Under the pieces are notes generated by a model. That model saw nothing but the letters and a program-made list of their open reading frames with translations. It did not search any database and was not told where the DNA came from. Positions 52,918-61,132 of a DNA stretch of 64,000 nucleotides are shown piece by piece. The stretch lies in contig JAPPHT010000056.1 in assembly GCA_028874795.1 (NCBI GenBank), positions 203,058-267,057 on the forward strand, given 5' to 3'. A program made the position numbers and the translations under genes. Every line of letters begins with the position of its first letter. Within the stretch, counting starts at the first letter, position 1. Origin of the DNA: Chloroflexota bacterium. GTDB lineage: Bacteria; Chloroflexota; Dehalococcoidia; Lucifugimonadales; Australimonadaceae.

Positions 52918-53700
52918 ATGGAGATAACCGAGAACGTCCTGCAGAGCGGCCAGCGACTCTGGTACGCCCGACCCGACACCAGCGAGCCCCGCCCGCTCAT
53001 GGTCATGCTCCACGAGCGCTACGGCCCGGTCGAGCAGAGCTGGAACGTCGTCCGCCGCATGGCGAGCTACAGCTACGTCGCCTGCCTCTCCGACCTCTTC
53101 CATCGCTACGAGGGCGACCGCGGCCCCATCGAACGCTCAGAGGCCCGCTACGACCCCACCGACGAGCAGACCGTCACCGATATCGACGAGTCCATCGCCT
53201 TCATGCGCGGCCTCGACTTCGTGGACGGCAGCCGGATCGGGCTCGTCGGGTTCTGCCAGAGCGGCCGCACCCCCCTGGTCTACTCGGCGGCCGGACGCGA
53301 CGTGCAGGCGCTGGGCGTCTTCCACGGCGGCATCTACCCCCGCGACTACGAGCCCATCTACGAGGGACAGGAGCCCATCGCCGACGTGCTGCCGCGTGTC
53401 AGTGCGCCGATCCTTGCGGGCTTCGCCGAGCACGACCAGCTCGTGCCGATGGAGAACGTCAAGCGCTTCCGCGGCGAACTGGAGTCGCTCGGCAAGCGAG
53501 CGAGTATCCGCGTCTTCAGCGGCATAGGCCACGGCTGGTTCAACGTCACCCGCCCGAAGGACTACGACGAAGCCGCGAGCAACGAGTCATGGGACCTGCT
53601 CGCCGCGTTCGCGGCCGACGCTTTCGCGGGCACGCTCGGCGACGCCCCGCAGGTCGAGTTCAACGCCGACGCCTCGATCCCGTTCGACTTCTCGGTCTAG
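52918..53700 (+). CDS. Dienelactone hydrolase family protein
   Basis: A 260-residue alpha/beta hydrolase with nucleophile Cys in GFCQSGR, acid in FAEHDQLV and histidine in GHGWFN. The oxyanion region LHERYGPV and the C-terminal VEFNADASIPFDFS tail match the 47.0-kb paralogue. The ATG follows a G-rich leader. It is divergent from the Rieske gene at 51.4 kb, with a 127-bp shared upstream region. A role in lactone or ester hydrolysis downstream of ring oxygenation is likely. Confidence 0.92.
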   Translation: MEITENVLQSGQRLWYARPDTSEPRPLMVMLHERYGPVEQSWNVVRRMASYSYVACLSDLFHRYEGDRGPIERSEARYDPTDEQTVTDIDESIAFMRGLDFVDGSRIGLVGFCQSGRTPLVYSAAGRDVQALGVFHGGIYPRDYEPIYEGQEPIADVLPRVSAPILAGFAEHDQLVPMENVKRFRGELESLGKRASIRVFSGIGHGWFNVTRPKDYDEAASNESWDLLAAFAADAFAGTLGDAPQVEFNADASIPFDFSV

Positions 53701-53711
53701 CGAGCGTACCC

Positions 53712-54638
53712 CTACCGCGGGGCCACCTTGGCCCGGACCCCTGCCGCGAGCTCCGCGCTCTCGGAGACGGAGGTGCCCTCCGGGTCCTCCCACGCCAGCT
53801 GACCGCCGAGGCCGTGCTCGATGTTCCACGTGACCACGTCGAAACACTTGCCCGTCACCTCGGTTGCGGCGTCCTGCTTCGCGAGGAAGAGCGCCAGCGG
53901 CACCATGTGGTCGGCCCGCAGCGGCAGCGCCGCGTTCGGGTTCCCCATCCCCAGCTCCCGGCGCGCGATGTTCTGCTCGTCGAACCCCGTCGTGCGCGTG
54001 TGGCCGGGGATCATCACGTTCACCGCCACGTTGTCGGGGCGTATCTCGTCGGCCAGGTAGAACATCATCGTGAGCAGCGCGCTCTTCGTCGACTGGTACG
54101 GCATCTCGCGGCTGTTCGGGCGCAGCGCCTTGTACGCGCCGCCGTACGAGTGGTGGAGCGCGCCGCTGCTGATGATGGAGATGATGCTGCCGGACCGCTG
54201 CGACAGCATCGGCTGGATGAAGCGCCGCGTCACCTTCAGCGCACCGAACACGTTGACCGCGAACGCGCGCTCCCAGTCCTCGTCGCTCGTCTCCAGCGTC
54301 GTGATGCGCCCCGTCGGTGGGTAGAGGATGCGCTGCCGCATCGCCGCGTCGTTGATAACCACGTCGCACGTTCCCCACTTCGCCATCGTCTCCTCGTATG
54401 CCGCGTCGATCTGTTCGCCGTTCACAACGTCCACCGTCGCGACGATCACATCGTCCGGGCGTGCGCGCAGACTGTCCAGGTACTCGGTGTCCTTGTCGCT
54501 GGAGTAGCCCGTCGGCTCCCACGACAGGTCCATCGCCACGACCTTGGCGCCCTCTTCCAGGAACGCCTGGGTGAACGCGCGGCCCATGCCTCGCGCCGCG
54601 CCCGTTATCGCCACAACCTTGCCCGCCAGCTCGCTCAT
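53712..54638 (-). CDS. SDR family NAD(P)-dependent oxidoreductase
   Basis: A 308-residue short-chain dehydrogenase/reductase. The coenzyme motif is TGAARGMGRA and the catalytic residues are the serine of SIISSGA and Tyr/Lys in YQSTK. NDAA replaces the usual NNAG motif. A C-terminal extension of about 40 residues is longer than usual. The start ATG has GGGGAGACGAG upstream. It converges on the dienelactone hydrolase gene. Substrate unknown. Confidence 0.9.
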   Translation of the reverse strand: MSELAGKVVAITGAARGMGRAFTQAFLEEGAKVVAMDLSWEPTGYSSDKDTEYLDSLRARPDDVIVATVDVVNGEQIDAAYEETMAKWGTCDVVINDAAMRQRILYPPTGRITTLETSDEDWERAFAVNVFGALKVTRRFIQPMLSQRSGSIISIISSGALHHSYGGAYKALRPNSREMPYQSTKSALLTMMFYLADEIRPDNVAVNVMIPGHTRTTGFDEQNIARRELGMGNPNAALPLRADHMVPLALFLAKQDAATEVTGKCFDVVTWNIEHGLGGQLAWEDPEGTSVSESAELAAGVRAKVAPR

Positions 54639-54990
54639 CTCGTCTCCCCTCGGATGCCGCCCCTGCCGAGTGCGCCGGGCGGAAGATGCGCCAATCATAC
54701 TCCGTACGCCGGTGGGACGCCTGCCCCGCGTGGCCGGTGTTCAGGCTTCGGGAGTTGTCATTCCGAGCGGAGCCGTCGGCGCCAGCCGAGGGCGGAGCCG
54801 AGGAATCTCTCGGGGCGCATCCCGCCGTAGACGAACGTTCCCCCGAGAGATGTTTCGACTGCGCTTCAGGCTCCGCCTTCAGCTCCGCTCAACATGACAA
54901 GGCAAGCGCTAGCGGTCAACAAGGCCTCAACCTACTCTGAACAGTTACCGTCCGGTATGGTGTGCGCAGGTAGGACGCTGGACAGCGAAC
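54639..54990. other. Non-coding gap occupied largely by a repeat
   Basis: This 352-bp gap between divergent genes holds a 146-bp family C repeat. I see no convincing protein-coding frame. Promoters for the SDR and LOG-family genes presumably lie in the remaining roughly 115 bp and 90 bp on either side of the repeat. Confidence 0.6.
54755..54900. repeat. Interspersed repeat family C, copy 1 (146 bp)
   Basis: It starts TTGTCATTCCGAGCGGAG and ends CTCCGCTCAACATGACAA, so the two ends are imperfect inverted repeats. Internal GAATCTCTCGG and CCGAGAGATGTTTCGAC segments form a second inverted pair. Related copies are at 62.0 and 63.6 kb. Confidence 0.8.
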
Positions 54991-55746
54991 GTGAAGATAC
55001 TCGGCAAGCGCATCGGGCTCGGGAACGGCACGGCCGCAGACGTCGCCCGTTTCCTGCGCGGGCCGGACAGGCGCAGGCGCGAGCTGCGGCAGGCCGCCAG
55101 CGTCTTCCGCGAGATGATCGGCGGCTTCCGCGCGCTCCACTTCGTCGGCCCGTGCGTCACCGTGTTCGGCTCTGCCCGAACGCCGGAGGAGAGCCCGCAC
55201 TACCGCATGGGCATGGAGGTCGGCGGCGCGCTCGCCGACGCCGGCTTCACCGTCATGACCGGCGGCGGGCCCGGCATCATGGAGGCGGCGAGCCGGGGCG
55301 CGAAGGAAGCAGGCGGGCGCACCGTCGGCTGCACGATACGCATCGACATGGAAGAGGACGCCAACGCCTACCTGGACCTGTGCAAGGAGTTCAACTACTT
55401 CTTCGTCCGCAAGCTCATGCTCGTCAAGTACTCCTACGGTTTCATCGTCATGCCCGGCGGCTACGGCACGCTCGACGAGGTGTTCGAGACCGCAACGCTC
55501 GTGCAGACCCGCAAGATCGCGGACTTCCCCATCGTCCTCATGGGCGCGGACTTCTGGCGGCCGATGGTCGGCTTCATCGAGGAGACGCTGGTGGGCCAGG
55601 GGATGATCGACCCGGACGACTTCACGGCGATCACCGTCACTGACGACGCCCGGGAGGCCGCCGCGCTGATCCGCGAGGCCGCCGTCCGCAGCCACGGCGA
55701 GCACTTCGACGAGATCCTCCACCGCAACCGCCTGCTGTTCGAGTAG
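54991..55746 (+). CDS. LOG family protein (TIGR00730-type nucleoside phosphohydrolase)
   Basis: A 251-residue Rossmann-like protein. VTVFGSART, MTGGGPGIMEAASRGA and the diagnostic PGGYGTLDEVFE motif identify the LOG family, whose members cleave nucleotide monophosphates such as cytokinin precursors or release ribose 5-phosphate. The start is a GTG without a strong ribosome site. The N-terminal 50 residues are Arg-rich (FLRGPDRRRRELRQAA). The gene stands alone between a repeat and a convergent amidohydrolase gene. Confidence 0.9.
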   Translation: MKILGKRIGLGNGTAADVARFLRGPDRRRRELRQAASVFREMIGGFRALHFVGPCVTVFGSARTPEESPHYRMGMEVGGALADAGFTVMTGGGPGIMEAASRGAKEAGGRTVGCTIRIDMEEDANAYLDLCKEFNYFFVRKLMLVKYSYGFIVMPGGYGTLDEVFETATLVQTRKIADFPIVLMGADFWRPMVGFIEETLVGQGMIDPDDFTAITVTDDAREAAALIREAAVRSHGEHFDEILHRNRLLFE

Positions 55747-55757
55747 CGTGCGCTGCC

Positions 55758-56903
55758 CTACGCGGGCAGGTAGCTCGGGAAGCCGTACAACGCGACGCAG
55801 TTGTCGTGCACGATCCTGCGCATGTCCTCCTGCGCCTCCGGACCGGCGAAGTCGCGCTCGATGAACTCGCGGGACTTCGGCCACGTCGACGCCGCGTGCG
55901 GATAGTCAGACGACCACATCACCCGGTCCACGCCGATGTCCCGCCGGTACTGGATGCCCACCTCGTCGTCGATGTACGTCACGTACACCTGGCGGGCGAA
56001 GTACTCCGTCGGCTTCATGCTCAGCGGCGTCGAGAAGCCACCGCGCCTGCTCGAGCCGCGCCCAACCGTGCCGTCCACCCGGCCGAGCCAGAAGGGCACC
56101 CAGCCGACGCCGTACTCGGCGGAGATGACGTTGAGCGTGGGGAACCGCTCCAGCACGCCTGACGCGATGATGACCGCCAGCGACTTCTGCACCTCGTGCG
56201 CCGCGATGATCGGCCGCAGCACCCGGTTCTCCCGTCCGAACTCGTACTTCGGCCGCTCCATCCCCGTCGGCGGGTGGAGGCTGAGGGGCATCCCCAGCTC
56301 CTCCGCCTTGCTCCAGAAGACGTCGTACATATCCAGGTGGTACGGCTGGTCCTCCGGCGGCGACGCCCAGATCATCGCGCCGCTCAGCCCCATCTTCGCG
56401 CACCGTTCCAGCTCCTCCGCGCCGAGCGCGGGGTCGTACAGCGAGATCAGCGCCAGCCCCTTCAGCCGGTCGGGCGCGTAGCTGCAGTACTCCGCCAGCC
56501 AGTCGTTGTAGACGCGGAAGCACTCGCGCTGCAGCGCCGGATCCAGCAGCCAGAACAGCCGGAAGCCGAGCGTCGTATACAGCACCTCGGCGGCAACACC
56601 GTCGACGGCCATGTCTTTCAGCCGCTCCGCAGGGTCCCACCCGCCGGGGCGCGCGTCCGCGTAGCCGCCGGTCTTCATGAACTCAACCTTCTCGTCCTCG
56701 GTGCGGCTCTGCCCGCCCGCAACGCCGACCGCGAGGTCGTGGGGCTCGTAGCCTTCGTAGACCCACCAGGCCCCCGGGACGCCGTTGTACTCGTCCTCCA
56801 CGTGCGGCGCGCGGTCCCGGAACTTCGCGTCCATCCGCGTCGTCCACAGGTCCAGCGGCTCGCTCATGTGCGAGTCCGACGATATGTACCACGCATCCGC
56901 CAT
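55758..56903 (-). CDS. Amidohydrolase family protein (COG2159-like)
   Basis: A 381-residue TIM-barrel amidohydrolase. The N-terminal metal motif is SSDSHMSEP, the mid-chain histidine is in LSLHPPTG, and the C-terminal aspartate is in WSSDYPHAAS. FPTLNVISAEYGVGWVPF is equivalent to the FPDL segment of its paralogues. It is the largest of the five copies in the window. Its ATG has GAGGAAGCC upstream. It is transcribed alone and is separated from the next gene by repeats. Confidence 0.9.
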   Translation of the reverse strand: MADAWYISSDSHMSEPLDLWTTRMDAKFRDRAPHVEDEYNGVPGAWWVYEGYEPHDLAVGVAGGQSRTEDEKVEFMKTGGYADARPGGWDPAERLKDMAVDGVAAEVLYTTLGFRLFWLLDPALQRECFRVYNDWLAEYCSYAPDRLKGLALISLYDPALGAEELERCAKMGLSGAMIWASPPEDQPYHLDMYDVFWSKAEELGMPLSLHPPTGMERPKYEFGRENRVLRPIIAAHEVQKSLAVIIASGVLERFPTLNVISAEYGVGWVPFWLGRVDGTVGRGSSRRGGFSTPLSMKPTEYFARQVYVTYIDDEVGIQYRRDIGVDRVMWSSDYPHAASTWPKSREFIERDFAGPEAQEDMRRIVHDNCVALYGFPSYLPA

Positions 56904-57000
56904 CGGCTTCCTCCTCGCGGCTCGCCCGCGCGCCCCTGGGTTGCGAACCCTTCAAGCTGCAATATCGCCTCAGCCCCCGCTCCCGTCAAATCAGACCGAG

Positions 57001-57070
57001 CCCGTCATTCCCGCACCTGCGGGAATCCTAGGCGACCGCCAGGTCGCACGTGCGCCCGGGCAGCGCACGC
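57001..57070. repeat. Palindromic repeat family A copy
   Basis: GTCATTCCCGCACCTGCGGGAA forms the first hairpin, and the GTGCGCCCGGGCAGCGCAC segment at the right end forms the second. The arrangement matches the copies at 17.1 and 63.7 kb. Confidence 0.8.
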
Positions 57071-57102
57071 GATGGGGCTGGCATGGACGGGGGCGGTCTG
57101 GT

Positions 57103-57142
57103 CCCTTCCCCCTCGACGGGGGAAGGTTAGGATGGGGGTGAA
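57103..57142. repeat. Left 40-bp inverted repeat flanking the DUF559 gene (family B)
   Basis: The 40 bases match the reverse complement of 57530-57569 at 38 positions. Each copy also folds on itself through CCTTCCCCC and GGGGGAAGG arms around a 5-base loop. It is 25 bp upstream of the DUF559 start codon. Confidence 0.85.
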
Positions 57143-57167
57143 GCCTACGCCATAAGGAGCGCACCGT

Positions 57168-57545
57168 ATGAGCGACACCACCAGGGCGCGAGGGTTCAGG
57201 AAGGATCCCACTGACGCCGAGCGCGCATTGTGGGGCATCCTGCGCAAGCGCGGGGTGCAGGGGCGCAGGTTCCGCAGACAAGCGCCTATAGGGCCGTACA
57301 TCGTTGACTTCGTGTGCTTTGAGACTAGGCTCGTCATAGAAGTGGATGGCGGACAACATGCGGAGCAGGCCGACTATGATGCTGCTCGCACCGCGTGGTT
57401 GGAGAGTCAGGGCTTCAGGGTGATGAGGTTCTGGAACAACGAGGTGCTTGAGCAGATGGGCGCGGTGAGGGAAGCGCTATGGCTGGAGATTGGAGGCGGT
57501 ACACCGACTCACCCTCCACACTCTTCCGATTCACCCCCATCCTAA
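57168..57545 (+). CDS. DUF559 domain protein (Vsr/endonuclease-like)
   Basis: A 125-residue protein. The DUF559 core is clear: RKDPTDAERALWGILR, GRRFRRQAPIGPYIVDFVCF, RLVIEVDGGQH and GFRVMRFWNNEVL. The domain has the very-short-patch-repair/PD-(D/E)XK-like endonuclease fold, with the D and E-x-D residues in IVDF and IEVDGGQH as likely metal ligands. The ribosome site is AAGGAG. The last codons and the stop lie inside the right-hand 40-bp inverted repeat, so gene and repeats form one unit of about 467 bp. Function unknown; a DNA-processing enzyme for the flanking hairpins is a hypothesis. Confidence 0.88.
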   Translation: MSDTTRARGFRKDPTDAERALWGILRKRGVQGRRFRRQAPIGPYIVDFVCFETRLVIEVDGGQHAEQADYDAARTAWLESQGFRVMRFWNNEVLEQMGAVREALWLEIGGGTPTHPPHSSDSPPS

Positions 57546-57569
57546 CCTTCCCCCATCAAGGGGGAAGGG
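57530..57569. repeat. Right 40-bp inverted repeat flanking the DUF559 gene (family B)
   Basis: The inverse copy of 57103-57142 with two mismatches, both in the hairpin loop. It overlaps the 3' end of the DUF559 gene and supplies its last residues and its TAA stop. Confidence 0.85.
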
Positions 57570-57698
57570 ATCGAACAACCTCGACGCGCTTGCGCCGCCT
57601 GCCCGTCTGATTGACAATTCCCACCGACTGTAGGAAAACGCCGGTACGGCAGGACAGGGAGCGCCGCCCGAAGACGAGCGCGGCGCAGGAGGACTGCA

Positions 57699-59084
57699 AT
57701 GGTCTCGATCATCAGTTCACGCGGCGACCGGTCGCTTCGCAGCCTGGTCAACCTCGACGAGGGGCTCATCGCCAGGGAGATCTACGTCAACGAGGGCATC
57801 TACCAGCAGGAGCTGGAGCAGATATTCGCCCGCGCGTGGCTCTTCCTCGGCCATGAGAGCCAGGTCCCCAACCCCGGCGACTTCGTCGTCTCCCGCATGG
57901 GAGAAGAGGAGATCATCGTCACGCGCGACCGGAAGAACGTCATCCACGCCTTCCTCAATACCTGCCGCCACCGCGGCATGAAGGTCTGCCGCTACGACGA
58001 AGGCAACACGCTCGTCTTCACCTGCCCCTTCCACGGCTGGTCGTACGACACCGACGGCAGGCTCGTCGGCGTCCCGCACCACAAGCAGGCCTACCACGAG
58101 GAGCTGGACAAGGGCAAGTGGGGCCTGCACGAGGTCGCTCAGCTCTCCAACTACTACGGCTCGCTCTGGGCCACGTGGGACCCCAAGGCCCCCTCGTTCG
58201 AGGACTACCTGGGCGTCTACGCCACCACCATCAAGTGGTGCTTCGAGAGCTCCGGCGGCGAGGACAACGGCGTCGAGCTCTTCAACCCCGCCACCAAGTG
58301 GCGCATCCCCACCAACTGGAAGTTCCCCGGCTTCTCGTTCGACGGCGACAGCGCCCACGGCGCGATGACCCACCGCTCCGTCAACGTCGCCGCCATCGGC
58401 CCGCAGGGCGAGCTGCAGGGCGGCAGCCGCAGCGGCATGAGGGCCCCCTTCCCCTCCACGTCCTACGAGATGCAGCTGCCGGAGCTCGGCCACGGCGGAC
58501 ACAACTACATGTTCGAGCAGCCCGGCACGCCGGAGTACATGGACACCTGGCAGACCGAGCTGCCCGAGGTGGACGCCTACTACCGCGAACAGCGGGAGAA
58601 GAAGCAGGCCCGCTACAAGGACACCTACATGCACGCCGGCAACGGCGGCACCGCCCTCGTCTGGCCCAACGTCAACATCCAGCCGCACCGCATCCTCATC
58701 TGGCACCCCCACGGCGTCGGCGTCACGGAGTCCTGGCGCCAGTACCCCGTCGACAGGGACGCTCCCAAGATCGTGAAGGACGCCCAGCGCCGCTACATGA
58801 TGCGCTACGGCGGCCCCACCGGCCTCACCGAGTCCGACGACATGGAGAACTGGAACTACGCCTTCCCCGCGAGCCTCGGCACCATCGCCCAGCGCCTCCC
58901 CTACAACTTCCAGATGGGCCTGGGCCACGACTTCAAGGACGAGCGCTTCCCCGGCATGACCTTCACCTACCGCATCGCCGAGGCGAACCAGCGCGCGCGT
59001 CTGCGCCGCTGGATCGAGTTCATGGAGGCCTCCAGCTGGGACGACATCTACCCCGTCCACCCGAAGAAGAACACGGAGCGCTGA
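57699..59084 (+). CDS. Aromatic ring-hydroxylating dioxygenase alpha subunit
   Basis: A 461-residue alpha subunit of the two-subunit (alpha/beta) ring-hydroxylating dioxygenase group, unlike the other six Rieske genes here. The Rieske ligands are Cys89, His91, Cys109 and His112 (CRHRG ... CPFHGW). The iron site is Asp217, His220 and His225, but the usual EN-x3-D-x-YH context is replaced by FSFDGDSAHGAMTH. The partner beta subunit is encoded 0.7 kb downstream in the same operon. The ATG follows AGGAGGACTGCA. Substrate unknown. Confidence 0.93.
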   Translation: MVSIISSRGDRSLRSLVNLDEGLIAREIYVNEGIYQQELEQIFARAWLFLGHESQVPNPGDFVVSRMGEEEIIVTRDRKNVIHAFLNTCRHRGMKVCRYDEGNTLVFTCPFHGWSYDTDGRLVGVPHHKQAYHEELDKGKWGLHEVAQLSNYYGSLWATWDPKAPSFEDYLGVYATTIKWCFESSGGEDNGVELFNPATKWRIPTNWKFPGFSFDGDSAHGAMTHRSVNVAAIGPQGELQGGSRSGMRAPFPSTSYEMQLPELGHGGHNYMFEQPGTPEYMDTWQTELPEVDAYYREQREKKQARYKDTYMHAGNGGTALVWPNVNIQPHRILIWHPHGVGVTESWRQYPVDRDAPKIVKDAQRRYMMRYGGPTGLTESDDMENWNYAFPASLGTIAQRLPYNFQMGLGHDFKDERFPGMTFTYRIAEANQRARLRRWIEFMEASSWDDIYPVHPKKNTER

Positions 59085-59109
59085 GCCGGAGCGGCGTGAA
59101 GGAGACACC

Positions 59110-59775
59110 GTGACCTCATCGTCGTCCAACAGCAGGCTCATCGGGCTCGGCTTCATCGCCCTGGGCGTGCTGTTCCTGCTGCCGCTCATCAGCAGTTTCG
59201 AGTTCTCCTTCGGCGACTGGTGGCCCCTCTTCCTCGTCCTCGCCGGCCTCGGCAGCCTCTCCAAGGGCAGCGCGAAGGGCGGGCTCATCGTCATCGCCAT
59301 CGGCGTCGTGTTCCTGCTGAGCAACCTGGGCATCCTGAACATCAGCTTCTGGCTGCTCTGGCCGGTCGCCCTCATCGCCGTCGGCGTGTCCATCCTCTTC
59401 GGCCACTCCCGCTCACGCACCGCCGCGGCCGACGCGCTCCCGGCGGGCGACGACCTCAACATCTCCGCCATCTTCTCCGGCAGCAACCAGCGCATCGACA
59501 GCCAGCGGTTCAACGGCGGCAACGTCTCGGTCACCTTCGGCGGCGCGGAGATAGACCTGCGCGGCGCGGCCATGGACGGCGACGCCGCCACCGTCAACGT
59601 CAACGCAGTGTTCGGCGGCATCAAGCTCCAGGTCCCGCCCGACTGGGCCGTCAACGTGCGCGCCGACTCGACCTTCGGCGGCGTCGAGAAGAAGCGACCC
59701 GACCCCGCCGAGCCGAAGGCCACGCTCACCGTCACCGGCTCGTGCCTCTTCGGCGGCATCGAGATCACGTCCTGA
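59110..59775 (+). CDS. LiaF/DUF5668-like membrane protein inside a dioxygenase operon
   Basis: A 221-residue protein. The N-terminal part has about four hydrophobic segments in two Gly-rich hairpins (LIGLGFIALGVLFLLPLI, WWPLFLVLAGLGSL, LIVIAIGVVFLLSNLGI, LLWPVALIAVGVSILFG), the DUF5668 pattern. The C-terminal part is a beta-repeat domain (NISAIFSGSNQRI, VSVTFGGAEIDLRGA, VNAVFGGIKLQVP, FGGVEKK) like the LiaF C-terminus. LiaF-type proteins restrain cell-envelope stress signalling. The GTG start has AAGGAG. Its position between dioxygenase alpha and beta genes, with 25- and 18-bp gaps, is unusual. Confidence 0.85.
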   Translation: MTSSSSNSRLIGLGFIALGVLFLLPLISSFEFSFGDWWPLFLVLAGLGSLSKGSAKGGLIVIAIGVVFLLSNLGILNISFWLLWPVALIAVGVSILFGHSRSRTAAADALPAGDDLNISAIFSGSNQRIDSQRFNGGNVSVTFGGAEIDLRGAAMDGDAATVNVNAVFGGIKLQVPPDWAVNVRADSTFGGVEKKRPDPAEPKATLTVTGSCLFGGIEITS

Positions 59776-59793
59776 AATTACTGGAGGAACGCC

Positions 59794-60645
59794 ATGACGA
59801 CCGGACGACCGGACCAGAAGGGCGAAGAGCTCATCAACGTCAACAACACCGTCATCCTCACCAACCTGCCCATCGGCCAGCAGATGAAGCTGCGCGACGG
59901 CTCCACGGCCGAGGTCACCGCCAACCCCCGCGACGGCGGATGGGTGCGCGCCCGGTTCCTCGAATCGACCGCCGACCCAGCCCTCGTCGGCAACGAGGAG
60001 ATGGTCTTCGCCACCGACGTCGTCGGCCTCATCGACACCGCCGGCTTGACGCCGTTCGCGCCCGCCGACACCGGCCCCGAGGTCTCGGCCGGCCTCGCGC
60101 GCCCCGTCACCATCACGACCCCTGAGCAGAGCCTCGAACGCCTCCTGTTCGAGCGCGAGATCGAGCGCTTCCTCTACCGTGAGGCCGAGCTCCTGGACGA
60201 CCGCCGCTTCGACGACTGGATCGAGCTTGTCGCCGAGGACATCCACTACCACATGCCCGTCCGCCGCAACGTCAAGTTCGGGCAGCAGCACCGCGAGAAC
60301 ACCGACTCCGACTCCGAGATCTCGTGGTTCGACGAGGGCAAGCGCACACTCGCGGGCCGCGTCCGCCAGATCAACACCGGCCTCCACTGGGCCGAGGAGC
60401 CCTTCTCCCGCGTCCGCCACGTCATCAGCAACGTCCAGGTCGGCGAACTGCAGGGGGACGAGGTCCCCGTCCGCAGCAACTTCTTCGTCTGGAGCAACCG
60501 CCTGCACGACGAGGTCAACGTCTTCGTCGGCACGCGCCACGACGTCCTCCGCCGCGACCCGGACACCGGCTGGAAGATCGCCCGCCGCCTCATCCTGCTG
60601 GACCAGAACGTGCTGCTCTCCAAGGTCATCACGACCCTGTTTTAG
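59794..60645 (+). CDS. Ring-hydroxylating dioxygenase beta subunit with an N-terminal extra domain
   Basis: A 283-residue protein. Residues about 105-283 are a dioxygenase beta subunit of the SnoaL/NTF2-like fold: EIERFLYREAELLDDRRFDDWIELVAEDIHYHMPVRR, HVISNVQV, and a final WKIARRLILLDQNVL. The first 100 residues form an additional small domain (NTVILTNLPIGQQMKLRDGSTAEVTANPRDGGWVRARFLE, then EEMVFATDVVGLI), which normal beta subunits of about 170-190 residues lack. The extra domain may be regulatory or may stabilise the alpha subunit (inference). It is followed 11 bp later by a small conserved gene. Confidence 0.88.
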   Translation: MTTGRPDQKGEELINVNNTVILTNLPIGQQMKLRDGSTAEVTANPRDGGWVRARFLESTADPALVGNEEMVFATDVVGLIDTAGLTPFAPADTGPEVSAGLARPVTITTPEQSLERLLFEREIERFLYREAELLDDRRFDDWIELVAEDIHYHMPVRRNVKFGQQHRENTDSDSEISWFDEGKRTLAGRVRQINTGLHWAEEPFSRVRHVISNVQVGELQGDEVPVRSNFFVWSNRLHDEVNVFVGTRHDVLRRDPDTGWKIARRLILLDQNVLLSKVITTLF

Positions 60646-60656
60646 GAGCGTTGCCC

Positions 60657-60980
60657 ATGGCACTCACGGCGGAATGGCGCATCTTCGGCGAGTTCGACGT
60701 CGTCCTCGTGCTGGACGAGGACGGCATCGTGCGCGAGGCGATGACCGCGGGCCCCGTCATCCTCAACGACTTCCTCACCACCATGAGCGGCCTCCACTCC
60801 TGGCGCGGCGACCACGCCATCGAGGGTGAGAAGCGCCGCCCGGAGCCGTGGGGCGCGCTCGTCATCTCCCGCGCCGAGAGCGGCGAGATCATCGACATGG
60901 ACCCGGAGCGCTTCTGGACCGGCGTCCACATCTGGTTCCGCTCCCGCGGCGTCGACTACGACACCCCCATCCCCGTCTGA
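60657..60980 (+). CDS. Small protein of the dioxygenase operon (107 aa)
   Basis: A 107-residue soluble protein (FDVVLVLDEDGIVREAMTAGP, LNDFLTTMSGLHSWRGDHAIEGEKRRP, EPWGALVISRAESG, VHIWFRSRGVDY). I do not recognise it. It directly follows the beta subunit gene, with TTAGGAGCG as ribosome site, and ends immediately before a hairpin repeat that probably terminates the operon. It may be an assembly factor or third component. Confidence 0.7.
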   Translation: MALTAEWRIFGEFDVVLVLDEDGIVREAMTAGPVILNDFLTTMSGLHSWRGDHAIEGEKRRPEPWGALVISRAESGEIIDMDPERFWTGVHIWFRSRGVDYDTPIPV

Positions 60981-61023
60981 TCCCCTCTCCCTCGAGGGGA
61001 GAGGGTTAGGGTGAGGGTGAACC
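60981..61023. repeat. Family B palindromic repeat, likely operon terminator
   Basis: CCCTCTCCC and GGGAGAGGG arms around a short loop, followed by GTTAGGGTGAGGGTGAA. It begins at the base after the stop codon of the dioxygenase operon's last gene. The same family occurs at 21.8, 57.1, 57.5 and 61.9 kb. Confidence 0.7.
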
Positions 61024-61132
61024 GATGGGGCGTGGGGTGTCTGGCGTTAGGGCGCTTCAGCGCGTGGGTGAGGGTTGGAGGAGCGGGGTGCGTGAGGCGT
61101 CCAACCCCTTTTCGCTGATATGAGTGGTCACG

